From Clostridiales bacterium (lineage in GTDB: Bacteria; Bacillota; Clostridia; Lachnospirales; Lachnospiraceae), in contig JAGZJZ010000034.1 in assembly GCA_018365455.1 (NCBI GenBank), forward strand, positions 1 through 64,000: DNA of 64,000 nucleotides, given 5' to 3'. Each line of letters opens with the position of its first letter. Position 1 is the first letter of the stretch. Position numbers and translations under genes: made by a program. Of the stretch, positions 42,292-51,996 are shown piece after piece. The notes under the pieces are model-generated. The model searched no databases. It was not told the DNA's origin and was given only the letters and a program-made list of their open reading frames with translations.

Positions 42292-45200
42292 ATGTTTAAG
42301 AAAAGCAAAAGATGGATCAGCCTGGGGCTTTGTGCAATGCTGGCAATAGGAAGCCTCATTGTACCAGGGATAGAGGTTCAGGCAGAGGAGGCTGCCGGTA
42401 CTACGTACTATATTGATTTTGACGGCGGGGATGACGAAAATCCGGGAACAAGTGAAGGGGATGCATGGTCATCTCTGGAGAAGGTAAACAGCACTACGTT
42501 TGAGCCGGGTGATCAGATACTTTTCCAAAAGGGAGATGTATGGACTGGTCAGTTAAGTCCGAAAGGCTCCGGGGAAAAGGGAAATCCCATCCAGATAGGA
42601 GCTTATGGGGACTCAGAAGCAAGACCGCTGATACAGGGGAATAACTGGTGCGGTGAAGATGGAGATGATCTGGAGAACAGGATCTTCAATGCGGCAGTTT
42701 ACTTTTATAATCAGCAATACTGGGAAATTACTTCACTTGAGGTTACCAATCGGATTCCGGGAGAGAATCCGGATGACCATATTAAAAAATATGGCGTACT
42801 GATTATGGCAGAGGATGCGGGAACCTTAGAGCAGATGAACTGCAGGGATCTCTATGTGCATGATATTGTTTCCCATCCCATTGGACAGCAGGCTGGTATC
42901 GGCAGGGGCGGAATCATTTACAGTATCAGAGGAAACAAGGTTCCCACGAGATGGAATGATATCACCGTGGAGAACAATATTGTGGGACCTAATATCAACC
43001 ACTATGGAATCAACTTCATGTCTACCTGGGGCAGCAGCCGTTTTCAGCATGAAACAGGGATTCCGGACAGCGAATATGCAGGCTCAAGATATAACAGCAC
43101 GAATCTGGTAATCCGCAACAATTATTGTGAGGATATTGGAAATGCGGCTATCTGCCCTACGGCATACTCCAATGCAGTGATTGAGTACAATACCAGCGAC
43201 GGCTGCAACAGCGGACCAAACGGCAATGTACCGATCTGGTGGGAGAATGGCGAGTACACAGTCACACAGTTTAATGAGGTATTCGGCTCAGGTGCTTCGG
43301 AATCCAAAGAAGATTCTCAGGCTTTTGACGCAGATGTGAATGCAACACTTAATTATATACAGTATAATTATACACATGACAATCCTTCCGGAGCTTACTT
43401 CGAATGTGCACTGGGCAGTACATATACCACTCATATACGATACAATATCAGTCAAAATGACGGTTATGGTACAAACAGCTATGGAGGAGGCGCCATTGTT
43501 ACCATGGGCGGCTGGTCCACCGGCGATAATAACAGGATGTATGTATATAACAACGATTTTTATCTCAGTGAGGGGCATAACAGCTATATCACCAATAACT
43601 GGGACGGAACGCCTGTGAATAAAGAGAACTTCCGGTTTACCAACAATGTAATTTACAGCGATGCCAGCTCCAAAGGATGGCACGAGGATTTAATGGGAAC
43701 GGCTGAAAACAATGCATATGGAGGAAGTGATGCCAGCATTTTAAGAAGCGATGATGAAAAGGCAGTTACGGTAACGGCGGATGATTTTGTAAATATCGGC
43801 ACCGGGTCCAGGGGGCTTGACAGTGTTGGCGGTTATCAGCTGAGCGATAATTCCAACTGTATCGAAGCAGGAACTTTGATTGAAGATAATGGCGGACGTG
43901 ATTACTGGGGCAATCCCGTATCGGCTGTAGGGGCACCTAATATCGGAGCTGACAACAGCAGAGCGGCAAATCAGGTTCCAGACGGAACGATTGATTTTGA
44001 AGACCGCCCGGACGAAGAAATGCCATTTGCGGAGATGTACAGAGACTGTATCTTTTCCGGAGAGTGGAGAACAGGATCCACAAATGGACTGAAATCTCTT
44101 TATCTGGCAGAGGGAGAGACCAGCGGCGTGATTACACTGCCAAAGAGCCAGAAATTAAAAAGCTTTCAGGCACAATGTGAAGGAACTGCATGGGTAACCC
44201 TGGAAGCAGAAGGGTATAAGAAATCATTTTTGATTACCTCTGCCAATAACTTTTTCAATACAGGACTTACTTCAGCGGTTGATAATCTCACCGTGACGGT
44301 GGAAGGCAGTGCCGGAAGTGTGGTATACTTTGATAACCTGCTTCTGGAAAAAGGGGAATATGAACCGGTAAACATTGCCCTGAACAAGCCTGTCACCACA
44401 AGCGGCAACGACCAGTATGAAGGATACAACGGAAACGATGGAAATGAAGGAACCATGTGGGTTCATGCAGGCGATGAGTTAAACGAATGGTGGCTTGTAG
44501 ATCTTGAGCAGGAATATGATTTAAAGAACTTTGAACTGGTATTTGAAAAGGATGAAGCAGGGGGTGCCTGGGGATATCAGATTGAAGGAAAAAAAGGCCC
44601 GGATGATGACTTTGAAATGCTGTGTGACAGGTCAGATAATACAGACGGTTCCAGAGTGCAGACCGGCACGTTCGAAACAACCGGTACTTACCGTTATCTG
44701 AAAGTAATCCTGACGGGATTTCCAGGAGATGATTTCTGGCCCGGATTTGCAGAATTCAGGGTATATGAAAAAGAAGCGCCTGAAGAAATCCTGCCCACCG
44801 GTATCACCTTAAGCCAGGACGAAGCATTGCTTACAAAGGTAAATGAAACCTTACAACTGGCAGCAGAGGTTACGCCCGAGAATGCAGATCATAAAACGGT
44901 CATCTGGGAGTCCTCCAACCAGGGTGTGGCTGCGGTAAACCAGGAAGGTCTGGTGAGTGCCAAAGCCAATGGAACAGCTGTAATAACAGCAGCAGTAGAA
45001 GGAACAGAACTAACAGCAGCCTGTCTGGTAACCGTGGAAATTCCGGCTCCTGTCATACCGGTCAGCAAAGTAGAACTGGATAAAACTGCAGTAACCCTCA
45101 CTAAAACCGGAGAGCAGGTACAGATAAAGGCAGTGGTATCCCCCCAGAATGCTACGGATAAAACGGTCAGCTTCCGTTCTACGAATACAGCGGTAGCTGC

Positions 45201-46125
45201 TGTAGATTCAAACGGCGTGATCCGTGCGGTGGGAAATGGCAAAGCAGATATAATTGCCACTACAAGGGATGGAAATAAAACTGCGGTCTGCAAAGTAAAT
45301 GTTGCCATACCTGTGAAGGTAACCGGAATAACTTTAGATCAGACAGAGGTCAGACTGACAAAGAAAGGTGCATCTGTACAGTTAAATGCACAGGTACTCC
45401 CGGCAAATGCCAGTGAAAAAGCACTGACCTGGAGTTCCTCCCAGCCAAAAACCGTATCCGTATCCAACACCGGAAAAATAACGGCACTGAAAAACGGAAG
45501 GTCTGAGATTACCGTAAAGACATTAGACGGAGGATTTGTCAAAAAATGCCTTGTGACGGTAGAATATAAAGACGCAAATGTAAAAAAACCAGGAAAAATA
45601 TCCAATGTAAAAGCATCAGGCATTTCGAATAAATCCTTGAAGGTATCCTGGAAAAAAGATAAAAGCGCCGATTATTACAGAGTTTACCTCTACAATAAAA
45701 AAGATAAGAAGTGGAAAGAGGTAAAACGCACCTATGACACCAGCATCAAGCTATCCGGACTGAAGGAAGGCTCCGCGTTCACCTACCGGGTTGCCGGGGT
45801 AAATGCCGGCGGAACCGGAAAGAAATCCGCAAGCCTGACTGCAGTAACAAAACCGGGCACTGTGAAGCTGAAATCGGTGAAAAAATCTACCCGGGGCAGG
45901 GCAGTACTGAGCTATACCAAAGTGAAAAACGCCAGCTATGTGATCCGTATGAAAACCGGGAAAGGTTCTTACAGAAATATTGGAGAGACGTCTAAGACAA
46001 AGTTCTATACTTCAAAGCTTAAAAAAGGTAAAACATATACCTTTAAAGTACGTACCTACATCAAGCATGGCAAAGATAAGATCTGGGGAAATTATTCTAA
46101 CACCGTAAAATATCAGGCAAAATAG
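42292..46125 (+). CDS. Very large secreted beta-helix protein with discoidin, Ig-like and Fn3 domains
   Basis: A 1277-residue secreted protein. Residues 1-31 are a signal peptide ending near VQAEEA. Residues about 35-570 look like a right-handed parallel beta-helix with DGGDDENPGTSEGDAW at the start, as in polysaccharide lyases and related glycosidases. About 575-700 is a beta-sandwich (IDFEDRPDEEMPFAEMYRD ... YFDNLLLEKG), then an F5/8 type C (discoidin) domain with NIALNKPVTTSG and WWLVDLEQEYDL. Three Big_2 Ig-like domains follow (GITLSQDEALL, KVELDKTAVTL, GITLDQTEVRL), then two Fn3-like domains. No LPXTG anchor or S-layer domain. AGGAGAAAG precedes the ATG. Catalytic residues cannot be assigned; substrate is probably a polysaccharide. 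Confidence 0.75.
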   Translation: MFKKSKRWISLGLCAMLAIGSLIVPGIEVQAEEAAGTTYYIDFDGGDDENPGTSEGDAWSSLEKVNSTTFEPGDQILFQKGDVWTGQLSPKGSGEKGNPIQIGAYGDSEARPLIQGNNWCGEDGDDLENRIFNAAVYFYNQQYWEITSLEVTNRIPGENPDDHIKKYGVLIMAEDAGTLEQMNCRDLYVHDIVSHPIGQQAGIGRGGIIYSIRGNKVPTRWNDITVENNIVGPNINHYGINFMSTWGSSRFQHETGIPDSEYAGSRYNSTNLVIRNNYCEDIGNAAICPTAYSNAVIEYNTSDGCNSGPNGNVPIWWENGEYTVTQFNEVFGSGASESKEDSQAFDADVNATLNYIQYNYTHDNPSGAYFECALGSTYTTHIRYNISQNDGYGTNSYGGGAIVTMGGWSTGDNNRMYVYNNDFYLSEGHNSYITNNWDGTPVNKENFRFTNNVIYSDASSKGWHEDLMGTAENNAYGGSDASILRSDDEKAVTVTADDFVNIGTGSRGLDSVGGYQLSDNSNCIEAGTLIEDNGGRDYWGNPVSAVGAPNIGADNSRAANQVPDGTIDFEDRPDEEMPFAEMYRDCIFSGEWRTGSTNGLKSLYLAEGETSGVITLPKSQKLKSFQAQCEGTAWVTLEAEGYKKSFLITSANNFFNTGLTSAVDNLTVTVEGSAGSVVYFDNLLLEKGEYEPVNIALNKPVTTSGNDQYEGYNGNDGNEGTMWVHAGDELNEWWLVDLEQEYDLKNFELVFEKDEAGGAWGYQIEGKKGPDDDFEMLCDRSDNTDGSRVQTGTFETTGTYRYLKVILTGFPGDDFWPGFAEFRVYEKEAPEEILPTGITLSQDEALLTKVNETLQLAAEVTPENADHKTVIWESSNQGVAAVNQEGLVSAKANGTAVITAAVEGTELTAACLVTVEIPAPVIPVSKVELDKTAVTLTKTGEQVQIKAVVSPQNATDKTVSFRSTNTAVAAVDSNGVIRAVGNGKADIIATTRDGNKTAVCKVNVAIPVKVTGITLDQTEVRLTKKGASVQLNAQVLPANASEKALTWSSSQPKTVSVSNTGKITALKNGRSEITVKTLDGGFVKKCLVTVEYKDANVKKPGKISNVKASGISNKSLKVSWKKDKSADYYRVYLYNKKDKKWKEVKRTYDTSIKLSGLKEGSAFTYRVAGVNAGGTGKKSASLTAVTKPGTVKLKSVKKSTRGRAVLSYTKVKNASYVIRMKTGKGSYRNIGETSKTKFYTSKLKKGKTYTFKVRTYIKHGKDKIWGNYSNTVKYQAK

Positions 46126-46136
46126 AAGAAAACATC

Positions 46137-46169
46137 AGAGCGTGCCGTATATCTTACGGCGCACGCTCT
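46137..46169 (+). promoter_or_regulatory. Intercistronic hairpin
   Basis: AGAGCGTGCCGTA and TACGGCGCACGCTCT pair with a two-base bulge. There is no T-run, so it is more likely an mRNA stability or attenuation element than a terminator. Confidence 0.5.
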
Positions 46170-46186
46170 GGAAGGGAGAACGAGCT

Positions 46187-49100
46187 ATGAGAAAAAAACA
46201 TGTGATAGCAGCTTTTGCATCAACCCTATTGATTCTGGGAGGAATTTCCGCTATACCGGCAGAAAAGGTGAATGCGGCAGAGGAAGTGAATGCAGCAGAA
46301 GACGTAAATGAGACAGAAGACGTAAATACAGCAGAAGACGTAAATACGGCAGAAGACGTAAATTTGACAAAAGATGTAAATGCGACAGAAGCAGAAATCC
46401 GTCAGACGGTCATTGATTTTGAAGATCGGGGCGGCGAAGATCAGGCGCTTACCGGGATCTATGGAGGATGCGATTTTGGAACCGGTGGATTTTTTACCGG
46501 TACATCTAATGGAAATGTAAAATTATGGGCGGAAACCCTGACTAAGGATGCTCAGGTAAGTAAAATAGCAATACCCTATGGGAAAATATTCCGGGGATTC
46601 TCAGCATTTTCAAGCAGCGGGGCAACCGTGAAGGTAGTATCGGGATCGGAAAGCAATAGCTTTTCTGTGGGAACTGAGGAACAGGAGTTTCGGACAGATT
46701 TTAACAACGATGAAATGGCGGTGTATCTTGTGATGGAAAGCCAGGGAGGTCCCGCTGAGATAAAGCTGGATAACCTGATCCTGGAAGATGTGGATATGTC
46801 AAAGCTAAACGTATCACAGAACAAACCGGTAACTACATCCGGTGACAATCAGCGCCCCGCTTCAAATGGAAATGATGGAAATTACGACTCCATGTGGATC
46901 AACAACGGATCTGGTGCAGATAAATGGTGGCAGGTGGATCTGGGACAGGATTATGACCTTCTGGATTTTGAATTGACATTTGAAAAGGAGGAAAGCAATC
47001 CCTGGAAGTACAAAATTGAAGGATCCTCAGACGGAGTGAATTTTACCATGCTGTCTGATCGGACAGGGAATACCGATGGCAGTAAAACTCAGACCGGGAT
47101 ATTTGACGAGAATACCAAATTCCGTTATGTGAGAGTAACCATTACCGGGCTTCCGGAAGAAACTTATTGGTGCGGTTTTGCAGAGTTTAAAGTGTTTACC
47201 GACAATCAGTTAACCAATGTCGCCCTGCACAAGAATGCGGAACAGTCCGCAGGAAGCAATGCGCCGGGATTGGCGGTAGACGGAGACACCAAGACCTTCA
47301 GTGGAAATACAGGCACCTTCCCCTACTGGTGGACCGTGGATCTGGGGAGCAATTACAATGTTAAAAAACTGGAGATCGAATGGGAAGATTTAAAGGATAA
47401 CAATACAGATCTGGCTGAAGACTGGAAGTACACAATTGAGTATTCCAGTGACGGTGGTGAAAACTGGATCACCGCAGTAGATTATTCACAGGAATCTCCT
47501 TACACCGACCCCGCATCTTCGGTGGTGCAGACGGCGGATGTGGATATTGAATGCAGTAAGATCAGGGTTACAATTACAGGTACGCCGACTCAGAGACCGC
47601 TTGCATGGGCAATCATTCCGGAATTCAGAGCATTTGCAGTAGATAGCAATGTGCCAACAGAAGCTGGACAGGACTTGAACTTAGACCTGGCTTTTGGACA
47701 GCCTGTAGAAGCGTCAGGTACAGCAGAAAATTACAATGAAGAAGCGGTAACGGACAACAATCCGGCTACTTCATGGAAACCGGAGGTTACAGAAGAACCG
47801 GCATATCTGCAGATTGACCTGGGCAGAGAATTCAACATTCGAAATCATAAGGTGGACTTTGCAGAAAATACAACAAAAAATAATTATCAGTTCCTGGTAT
47901 CCTCGGATGAAAAGAACTGGACCATTTTGTCTGAAGTATCCGGGGAGACAGCGGAAGATGAAATTGAGATACCGGTAACAACGGCAAGATATGTAAAGTT
48001 TCTCTTCCCAAATCCATCAGCTGACATGGAAGTCACCGGTATTCATTTTGACGGTCTGGATGCAGGTGTGCCAAGCGGAAAAAATATATTAATTCTGGCA
48101 CCCCACCAGGATGATGAGATGCTGATGGCAGGAGGAATCATCAAACGGGCAGTAGATGCAGGTGACAATGTAAAGGTGCTTCTTGCAACCAATGGCGACT
48201 ACAACGGCCAGGGAAGCGGTCAGGGCAGAATTGTGGAAACCATCAATGCACTGAATGCGCTGGGGCTGTCCAAAGACAATATCATGTTCCTGGGATATGC
48301 AGATACAGGCGGCCTTGGAGGTACACAGACATACTGGGACAGTTTTCTGTATCAATTATATACGGGTGAAGACGATGCTGTTTTAACCAGCAGATTTGGC
48401 AATCAGTACAGCTATGGCAATCCTGATATTAAGCAGGACTATCGCTTTGAATTAACAGGTGAGCATTCCTTATACACAAGGGCAAATTTCCTGAATGATT
48501 TAAAGACTGCTATTCTTAACAGCAATGCCACGGACATCTATGTCCCATCCAGATATGATATGCATTTTGACCATGCCTACCTGGACCTGTTTGCCATAGA
48601 GGCGATCCAGAGCATTAAGAAGGAAAATCCCTCCTATAATCCGACGATGCATGAAAGTATTATCCATTCCTGTGCAGGAGATGGAAACTGGCCGGTGCTA
48701 AACAGCGATGAAGCGGGTATCCAGGCATTTAACATGCCACAGGGCCTGGAGGATCTGACAATGTTTAAATGGTCAGAGAGAGAAAATGTCAATGTGCCTT
48801 ATTCTATGAGACAGACGCCGTTTTCTTTTAATTTAAAAGATCAGGCACTTCGCCTGTATACCTCACAGTATTACGGCTATATTGGATCCTTTGCAAAGGT
48901 AAATGAGATTTTCTGGACCAGGGATTTTACCAGCTTCGCAATGAATGCGGCAGTGACGGCTTCTTCAGAAATGAGCAGTAAAGACAGGAAGCTGGATCAG
49001 AGTGCCATAAAAGCAGTTGATGGCGTCCTGGACGGAGAGGCCGGAGGACTTCCCTACGGGCACATGAGATTTGCACATGCAGAATGGGTAACAAACCAGG

Positions 49101-49372
49101 AAACTGCAGGGGCATGGATCAATCTGGACTTCCAAAGTAAGACGGATATCAGCCGGATAAAATTATATGACAGACCAGATATGAATAACCAGATCACAGG
49201 CGGTAAACTGATATTCGATGACGGTTCCGAAATCGAAGTGGGTGAACTGCCCAACAACGGAAGACCTCTGGAGATTGCAGTGAATAAAAAATCCAGCAGT
49301 GTTAAATTTGTGATCACGTCCGTATCGGACAGCACAACCAGCACCGGTCTGGCTGAAATAGAAGTAGAATAA
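46187..49372 (+). CDS. Secreted PIG-L family deacetylase with discoidin domains
   Basis: A 1061-residue secreted protein. A signal peptide is followed by a tandem-repeat segment of seven VNxxED units. A beta-sandwich module (VIDFEDRGGEDQALTGIYGG ... LDNLILE) similar to the one in the 42292 protein comes next. Three discoidin-like domains follow (NKPVTTSGDN; NVALHKNAEQ; AFGQPVEASG). The PIG-L/LmbE domain has the zinc motif PHQDDE and later HFDH. A fourth discoidin-like domain ends the protein (FAMNAAVTAS). PIG-L enzymes remove acetyl groups from N-acetylated sugars. The ATG at 46187 is 15 residues inside the longest reading. It probably deacetylates a host or plant glycan bound by the discoidin domains. 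Confidence 0.8.
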   Translation: MRKKHVIAAFASTLLILGGISAIPAEKVNAAEEVNAAEDVNETEDVNTAEDVNTAEDVNLTKDVNATEAEIRQTVIDFEDRGGEDQALTGIYGGCDFGTGGFFTGTSNGNVKLWAETLTKDAQVSKIAIPYGKIFRGFSAFSSSGATVKVVSGSESNSFSVGTEEQEFRTDFNNDEMAVYLVMESQGGPAEIKLDNLILEDVDMSKLNVSQNKPVTTSGDNQRPASNGNDGNYDSMWINNGSGADKWWQVDLGQDYDLLDFELTFEKEESNPWKYKIEGSSDGVNFTMLSDRTGNTDGSKTQTGIFDENTKFRYVRVTITGLPEETYWCGFAEFKVFTDNQLTNVALHKNAEQSAGSNAPGLAVDGDTKTFSGNTGTFPYWWTVDLGSNYNVKKLEIEWEDLKDNNTDLAEDWKYTIEYSSDGGENWITAVDYSQESPYTDPASSVVQTADVDIECSKIRVTITGTPTQRPLAWAIIPEFRAFAVDSNVPTEAGQDLNLDLAFGQPVEASGTAENYNEEAVTDNNPATSWKPEVTEEPAYLQIDLGREFNIRNHKVDFAENTTKNNYQFLVSSDEKNWTILSEVSGETAEDEIEIPVTTARYVKFLFPNPSADMEVTGIHFDGLDAGVPSGKNILILAPHQDDEMLMAGGIIKRAVDAGDNVKVLLATNGDYNGQGSGQGRIVETINALNALGLSKDNIMFLGYADTGGLGGTQTYWDSFLYQLYTGEDDAVLTSRFGNQYSYGNPDIKQDYRFELTGEHSLYTRANFLNDLKTAILNSNATDIYVPSRYDMHFDHAYLDLFAIEAIQSIKKENPSYNPTMHESIIHSCAGDGNWPVLNSDEAGIQAFNMPQGLEDLTMFKWSERENVNVPYSMRQTPFSFNLKDQALRLYTSQYYGYIGSFAKVNEIFWTRDFTSFAMNAAVTASSEMSSKDRKLDQSAIKAVDGVLDGEAGGLPYGHMRFAHAEWVTNQETAGAWINLDFQSKTDISRIKLYDRPDMNNQITGGKLIFDDGSEIEVGELPNNGRPLEIAVNKKSSSVKFVITSVSDSTTSTGLAEIEVE
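46268..46393 (+). repeat. 18-bp tandem repeat, seven units
   Basis: Seven in-frame 18-bp units, starting at 46268 and spaced 18 bases, code for VNAAEE, VNAAED, VNETED, VNTAED, VNTAED, VNLTKD and VNATEA. The middle units are nearly identical in DNA (GTAAATACAGCAGAAGAC type). Confidence 0.85.
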
Positions 49373-49538
49373 GTGTAATGCCGCAGGGCAGTTGATTTAT
49401 GACTCTGTCTGGCTGTCCGTGCTGTGTGATGCAGTCATGTGATTTCAGATGCAGTAAATCTGCGTTTGGAGACTGCATGGCTGCATCCTGCAATGGGAAC
49501 ATTCGGATGTAACGAAATAATTCAAACAGGGAGAAAAG

Positions 49539-50249
49539 ATGAAGTATATACGATGGAGTGTTGTCTGCATCCTGCTGCTTGGATTGGCAGCAGGAATTTT
49601 CTACATATGTTTAAAAGATACCGATACTTATATTATGAAGTTAGGCTCGATAGAAATAACAGACGGGCAGTTTCAGTTTTATTTGGATAAAAACAGAACA
49701 GATATAATCAGCAGTTATCAAAAACCCGGCGAAACAGTGGACGATGAATTTTGGAACCGGCAGGTAAAAGACGGAATGTCCGCAGCCACGCTGCTAAAAG
49801 CACAGGCGAAACAGGATTGCCTGAGGGAACAGATGATTTTTATTCTGGCAAAGGAAAAAGGACTTAGAAAAACAGTTACCTTTGAGGAAATAAAAGAAGA
49901 GATGGAAAAGGAAAATTCAGACAGGGAGAACTCTGTAAAAAGCGGAAAAATCGTATACGGTAATAAAAACTACAGTATGTTAACATATATGAATTACTGC
50001 ATCAGTAATTTATCCAGGGAATTGATAAAGCTCATGGAAGAGGATGAATTAAAATATACAGATGAACAGATCCGATCATACTGCGAAGAAAACGGAAAGG
50101 ATATAAGTGGACTAGATAGCATCGAGATCCGGGATAAATACGGGATAGTTTTAAAAAATGATCTGCTTATAAGATATGCAGATACCCGTATTGAAGAACT
50201 GGGGGTTGCAGTCAATCAGGAGAAATTTGATGAGTTTGCGGTGCAATAG
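49539..50249 (+). CDS. Membrane-anchored SurA/PrsA-N-like protein
   Basis: A 236-residue protein with an N-terminal membrane anchor (residues about 7-24) and an all-helical extracellular part. KLGSIEITDGQFQFYLDKN and DGMSAATLLKAQAKQDCLREQ resemble the N-terminal chaperone domain of SurA/PrsA-type proteins. The peptidyl-prolyl isomerase domain is absent. No lipobox at the right place. AGGGAGAAA precedes the ATG. It follows the two giant secreted proteins and may aid their folding outside the membrane. Confidence 0.55.
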   Translation: MKYIRWSVVCILLLGLAAGIFYICLKDTDTYIMKLGSIEITDGQFQFYLDKNRTDIISSYQKPGETVDDEFWNRQVKDGMSAATLLKAQAKQDCLREQMIFILAKEKGLRKTVTFEEIKEEMEKENSDRENSVKSGKIVYGNKNYSMLTYMNYCISNLSRELIKLMEEDELKYTDEQIRSYCEENGKDISGLDSIEIRDKYGIVLKNDLLIRYADTRIEELGVAVNQEKFDEFAVQ

Positions 50250-50378
50250 ATATGTAGGTATTTTCTTACAAGCAGTCTGGGAGTTGTGCGTCGCACATTG
50301 TGGTTTGGGTTACCCACACCCATCTTTCCGAGATTCAGTTTATCGTCACAAAGCTGGTTTTCTCAGCAGGTTGTAACC

Positions 50379-50440
50379 CCTGGTCCGTCCCCTTCTCTTT
50401 CCGTACACTACCTCTGCATACAAAGCGTCCTTAATCAGCA
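50379..50440. repeat. 62-bp interspersed repeat, copy 2
   Basis: Matches 65-126 at 59 of 62 positions. It lies in the short region between the SurA-like gene and the end of the convergent PocR-AraC gene. Confidence 0.75.
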
Positions 50441-50452
50441 TCCCCCCCAATT

Positions 50453-51703
50453 TCATCGATATTGCTTCGGCGTAAGACCAGTATATTTTTTAAATACTTT
50501 TGAGAAATAGCTCTGATCCTCAAATCCCACTGCGATGGCGATGTCGATTACAGAATAATCCGTATTCGCCAGCAGCCGTTTACTTTCTTCGATGCGCACC
50601 ATATTCAGGTATTCTTTAAAAGAAGAGCCGCAGGACTGCTTGAAGACAGTGGAGAAGTATGCGGGATTGAGATGTACATCATTGGCAACTTCCTCTAATG
50701 TCAGATTTTTGGAATAATTTTTGGATATATAGGCAATTGCCTTTTTCATAAGCTCATTGTTTTTGGATGGAATATAGTTAAACATGGATTCGGTGAATAC
50801 CTCCACGCTTTCCTGAAGCTTATAACACAGTTCATCCAGGTTGTTGATGTTCTGGAGGTTCTGTAAAAAGTGGTTGTTTATTTTTAAAATGCTGTCGGTG
50901 GCGGCACCGCCCTCAATAGCGGCGCGGGAAAGCAGCGAACACAGCTCTATTGCCCTGGATTTCAGGATGTCCATGCTGTTTCCGCCGGAAAATAGTACAT
51001 ATCCCAAAAGGTCGTTGAGGATGCCTTTTGCCTCCGGTACATTTTTCGTTTTTACTTTTGTAATCAGTTCTTTTTCCTTTTCATAAGGGTAGCTTACTTT
51101 TTCTTCATCTCCAAAGGATTTATACATCTGTATGGATTCATTGATTTTTGATTGCTGATGTAACTTACCCTGGTTGATAATCAGCTGCTGCCGGCTGTCT
51201 GAAATTAGGTTAGAGAACAGATAATAGAGCAATTTACTGATCTGGGTCACATGTGCCGGTGTAATGACCTTGATGGAGTTTGATTCTTCGTACAGCTCTA
51301 AAAGAGATTCGGTAGGAATCTCATAGCGTTTTGCAATATCCAGAATCAAAAGAGAATCCGGTGAATCCATTAAAAAAGGCCCTACGAGAATAGAACCAAA
51401 GAAAGCATTCTTATTCAGCAGAGGAAATACAATATGGTTCAGATTCGCATGGCAGGAAAATATATAGGTCTCACCAAGGGTGATGGCACGCTTACTGGCA
51501 TTGATATGCAGCAGTTCGCAGCTGTCATCCTTAGGCAGATGTTTTTTAAATGTATTGCAGAAGCAGGTCTCAGCCCCGCTGGACTCCAGGATCTTACCGT
51601 TTTCATCAATTACCTGAATGGGCAGATCTACGCAGGCCTGGAATGCGCCCAGCATTTCCGTTAAATGTTCTTTTTCAACCACAGTGTAGAGATATGGTGT
51701 CAT
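50453..51703 (-). CDS. AraC regulator with PocR ligand-binding domain
   Basis: A 416-residue regulator. Residues about 8-170 are a PocR domain with its cysteine pattern (ETCFCNTFKKHLPKDDSC; FSCHANLNHIVFPL). This domain type is known from PocR of the propanediol/cobalamin regulon. The last 100 residues are a double AraC helix-turn-helix (VHLNPAYFSTVFKQSCGSS; VGFEDQSYFSKVFKKYTGLTP). The ATG at 51703 has GGAGGT seven bases upstream; an ATG at 51724 does not. Divergent from the corrinoid-protein gene, it probably activates it in response to substrate or cofactor. Confidence 0.85.
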   Translation of the reverse strand: MTPYLYTVVEKEHLTEMLGAFQACVDLPIQVIDENGKILESSGAETCFCNTFKKHLPKDDSCELLHINASKRAITLGETYIFSCHANLNHIVFPLLNKNAFFGSILVGPFLMDSPDSLLILDIAKRYEIPTESLLELYEESNSIKVITPAHVTQISKLLYYLFSNLISDSRQQLIINQGKLHQQSKINESIQMYKSFGDEEKVSYPYEKEKELITKVKTKNVPEAKGILNDLLGYVLFSGGNSMDILKSRAIELCSLLSRAAIEGGAATDSILKINNHFLQNLQNINNLDELCYKLQESVEVFTESMFNYIPSKNNELMKKAIAYISKNYSKNLTLEEVANDVHLNPAYFSTVFKQSCGSSFKEYLNMVRIEESKRLLANTDYSVIDIAIAVGFEDQSYFSKVFKKYTGLTPKQYR

Positions 51704-51996
51704 TGTTGTTACCTCCCGGACCAATAAATGGTAAAAATTTTGTGAGAGTGATATCTAAAGTAAAATATATACAAAACCCGAAGGCTCAATTTGTGTAATT
51801 TAGACAATTCGCAAATAAAACCTTTATTTTTCTCCATTATATCATACATAATGCAAAAAAAATACATTGAATCTAAAATAATTACAAAAAAAGATTTCTA
51901 AAATGAATTATACTGTGGACATACAAATTACAGATGCTTTGCGGAGAGCAGTTGTAATTATAAAATGTAATGGCAAATAAAAGGAGGATATTAGTC
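51704..51996. promoter_or_regulatory. Divergent control region of PocR-AraC and corrinoid genes
   Basis: AT-rich region. A weak -10 (TATAAA, 51959-51964) without a good -35 lies upstream of the corrinoid gene, consistent with activator-dependent transcription. I looked for a cobalamin-riboswitch core (GCCACTG-type B12 box) and did not see one. Confidence 0.4.

Noticed and set aside
49373..49538. Small gene or RNA in the gap after the PIG-L gene
   Set aside because: Only GATGCAG/CTGCATC repeats that may form a stem; the reading frames lack a ribosome binding site.
50286..50510. 74-residue reading frame over the 62-bp repeat
   Set aside because: It runs into the 3' end of the PocR-AraC gene on the other strand and has no family features.
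51704..51996. Cobalamin riboswitch upstream of the corrinoid protein
   Set aside because: No B12 box or the expected long structured leader could be recognised.
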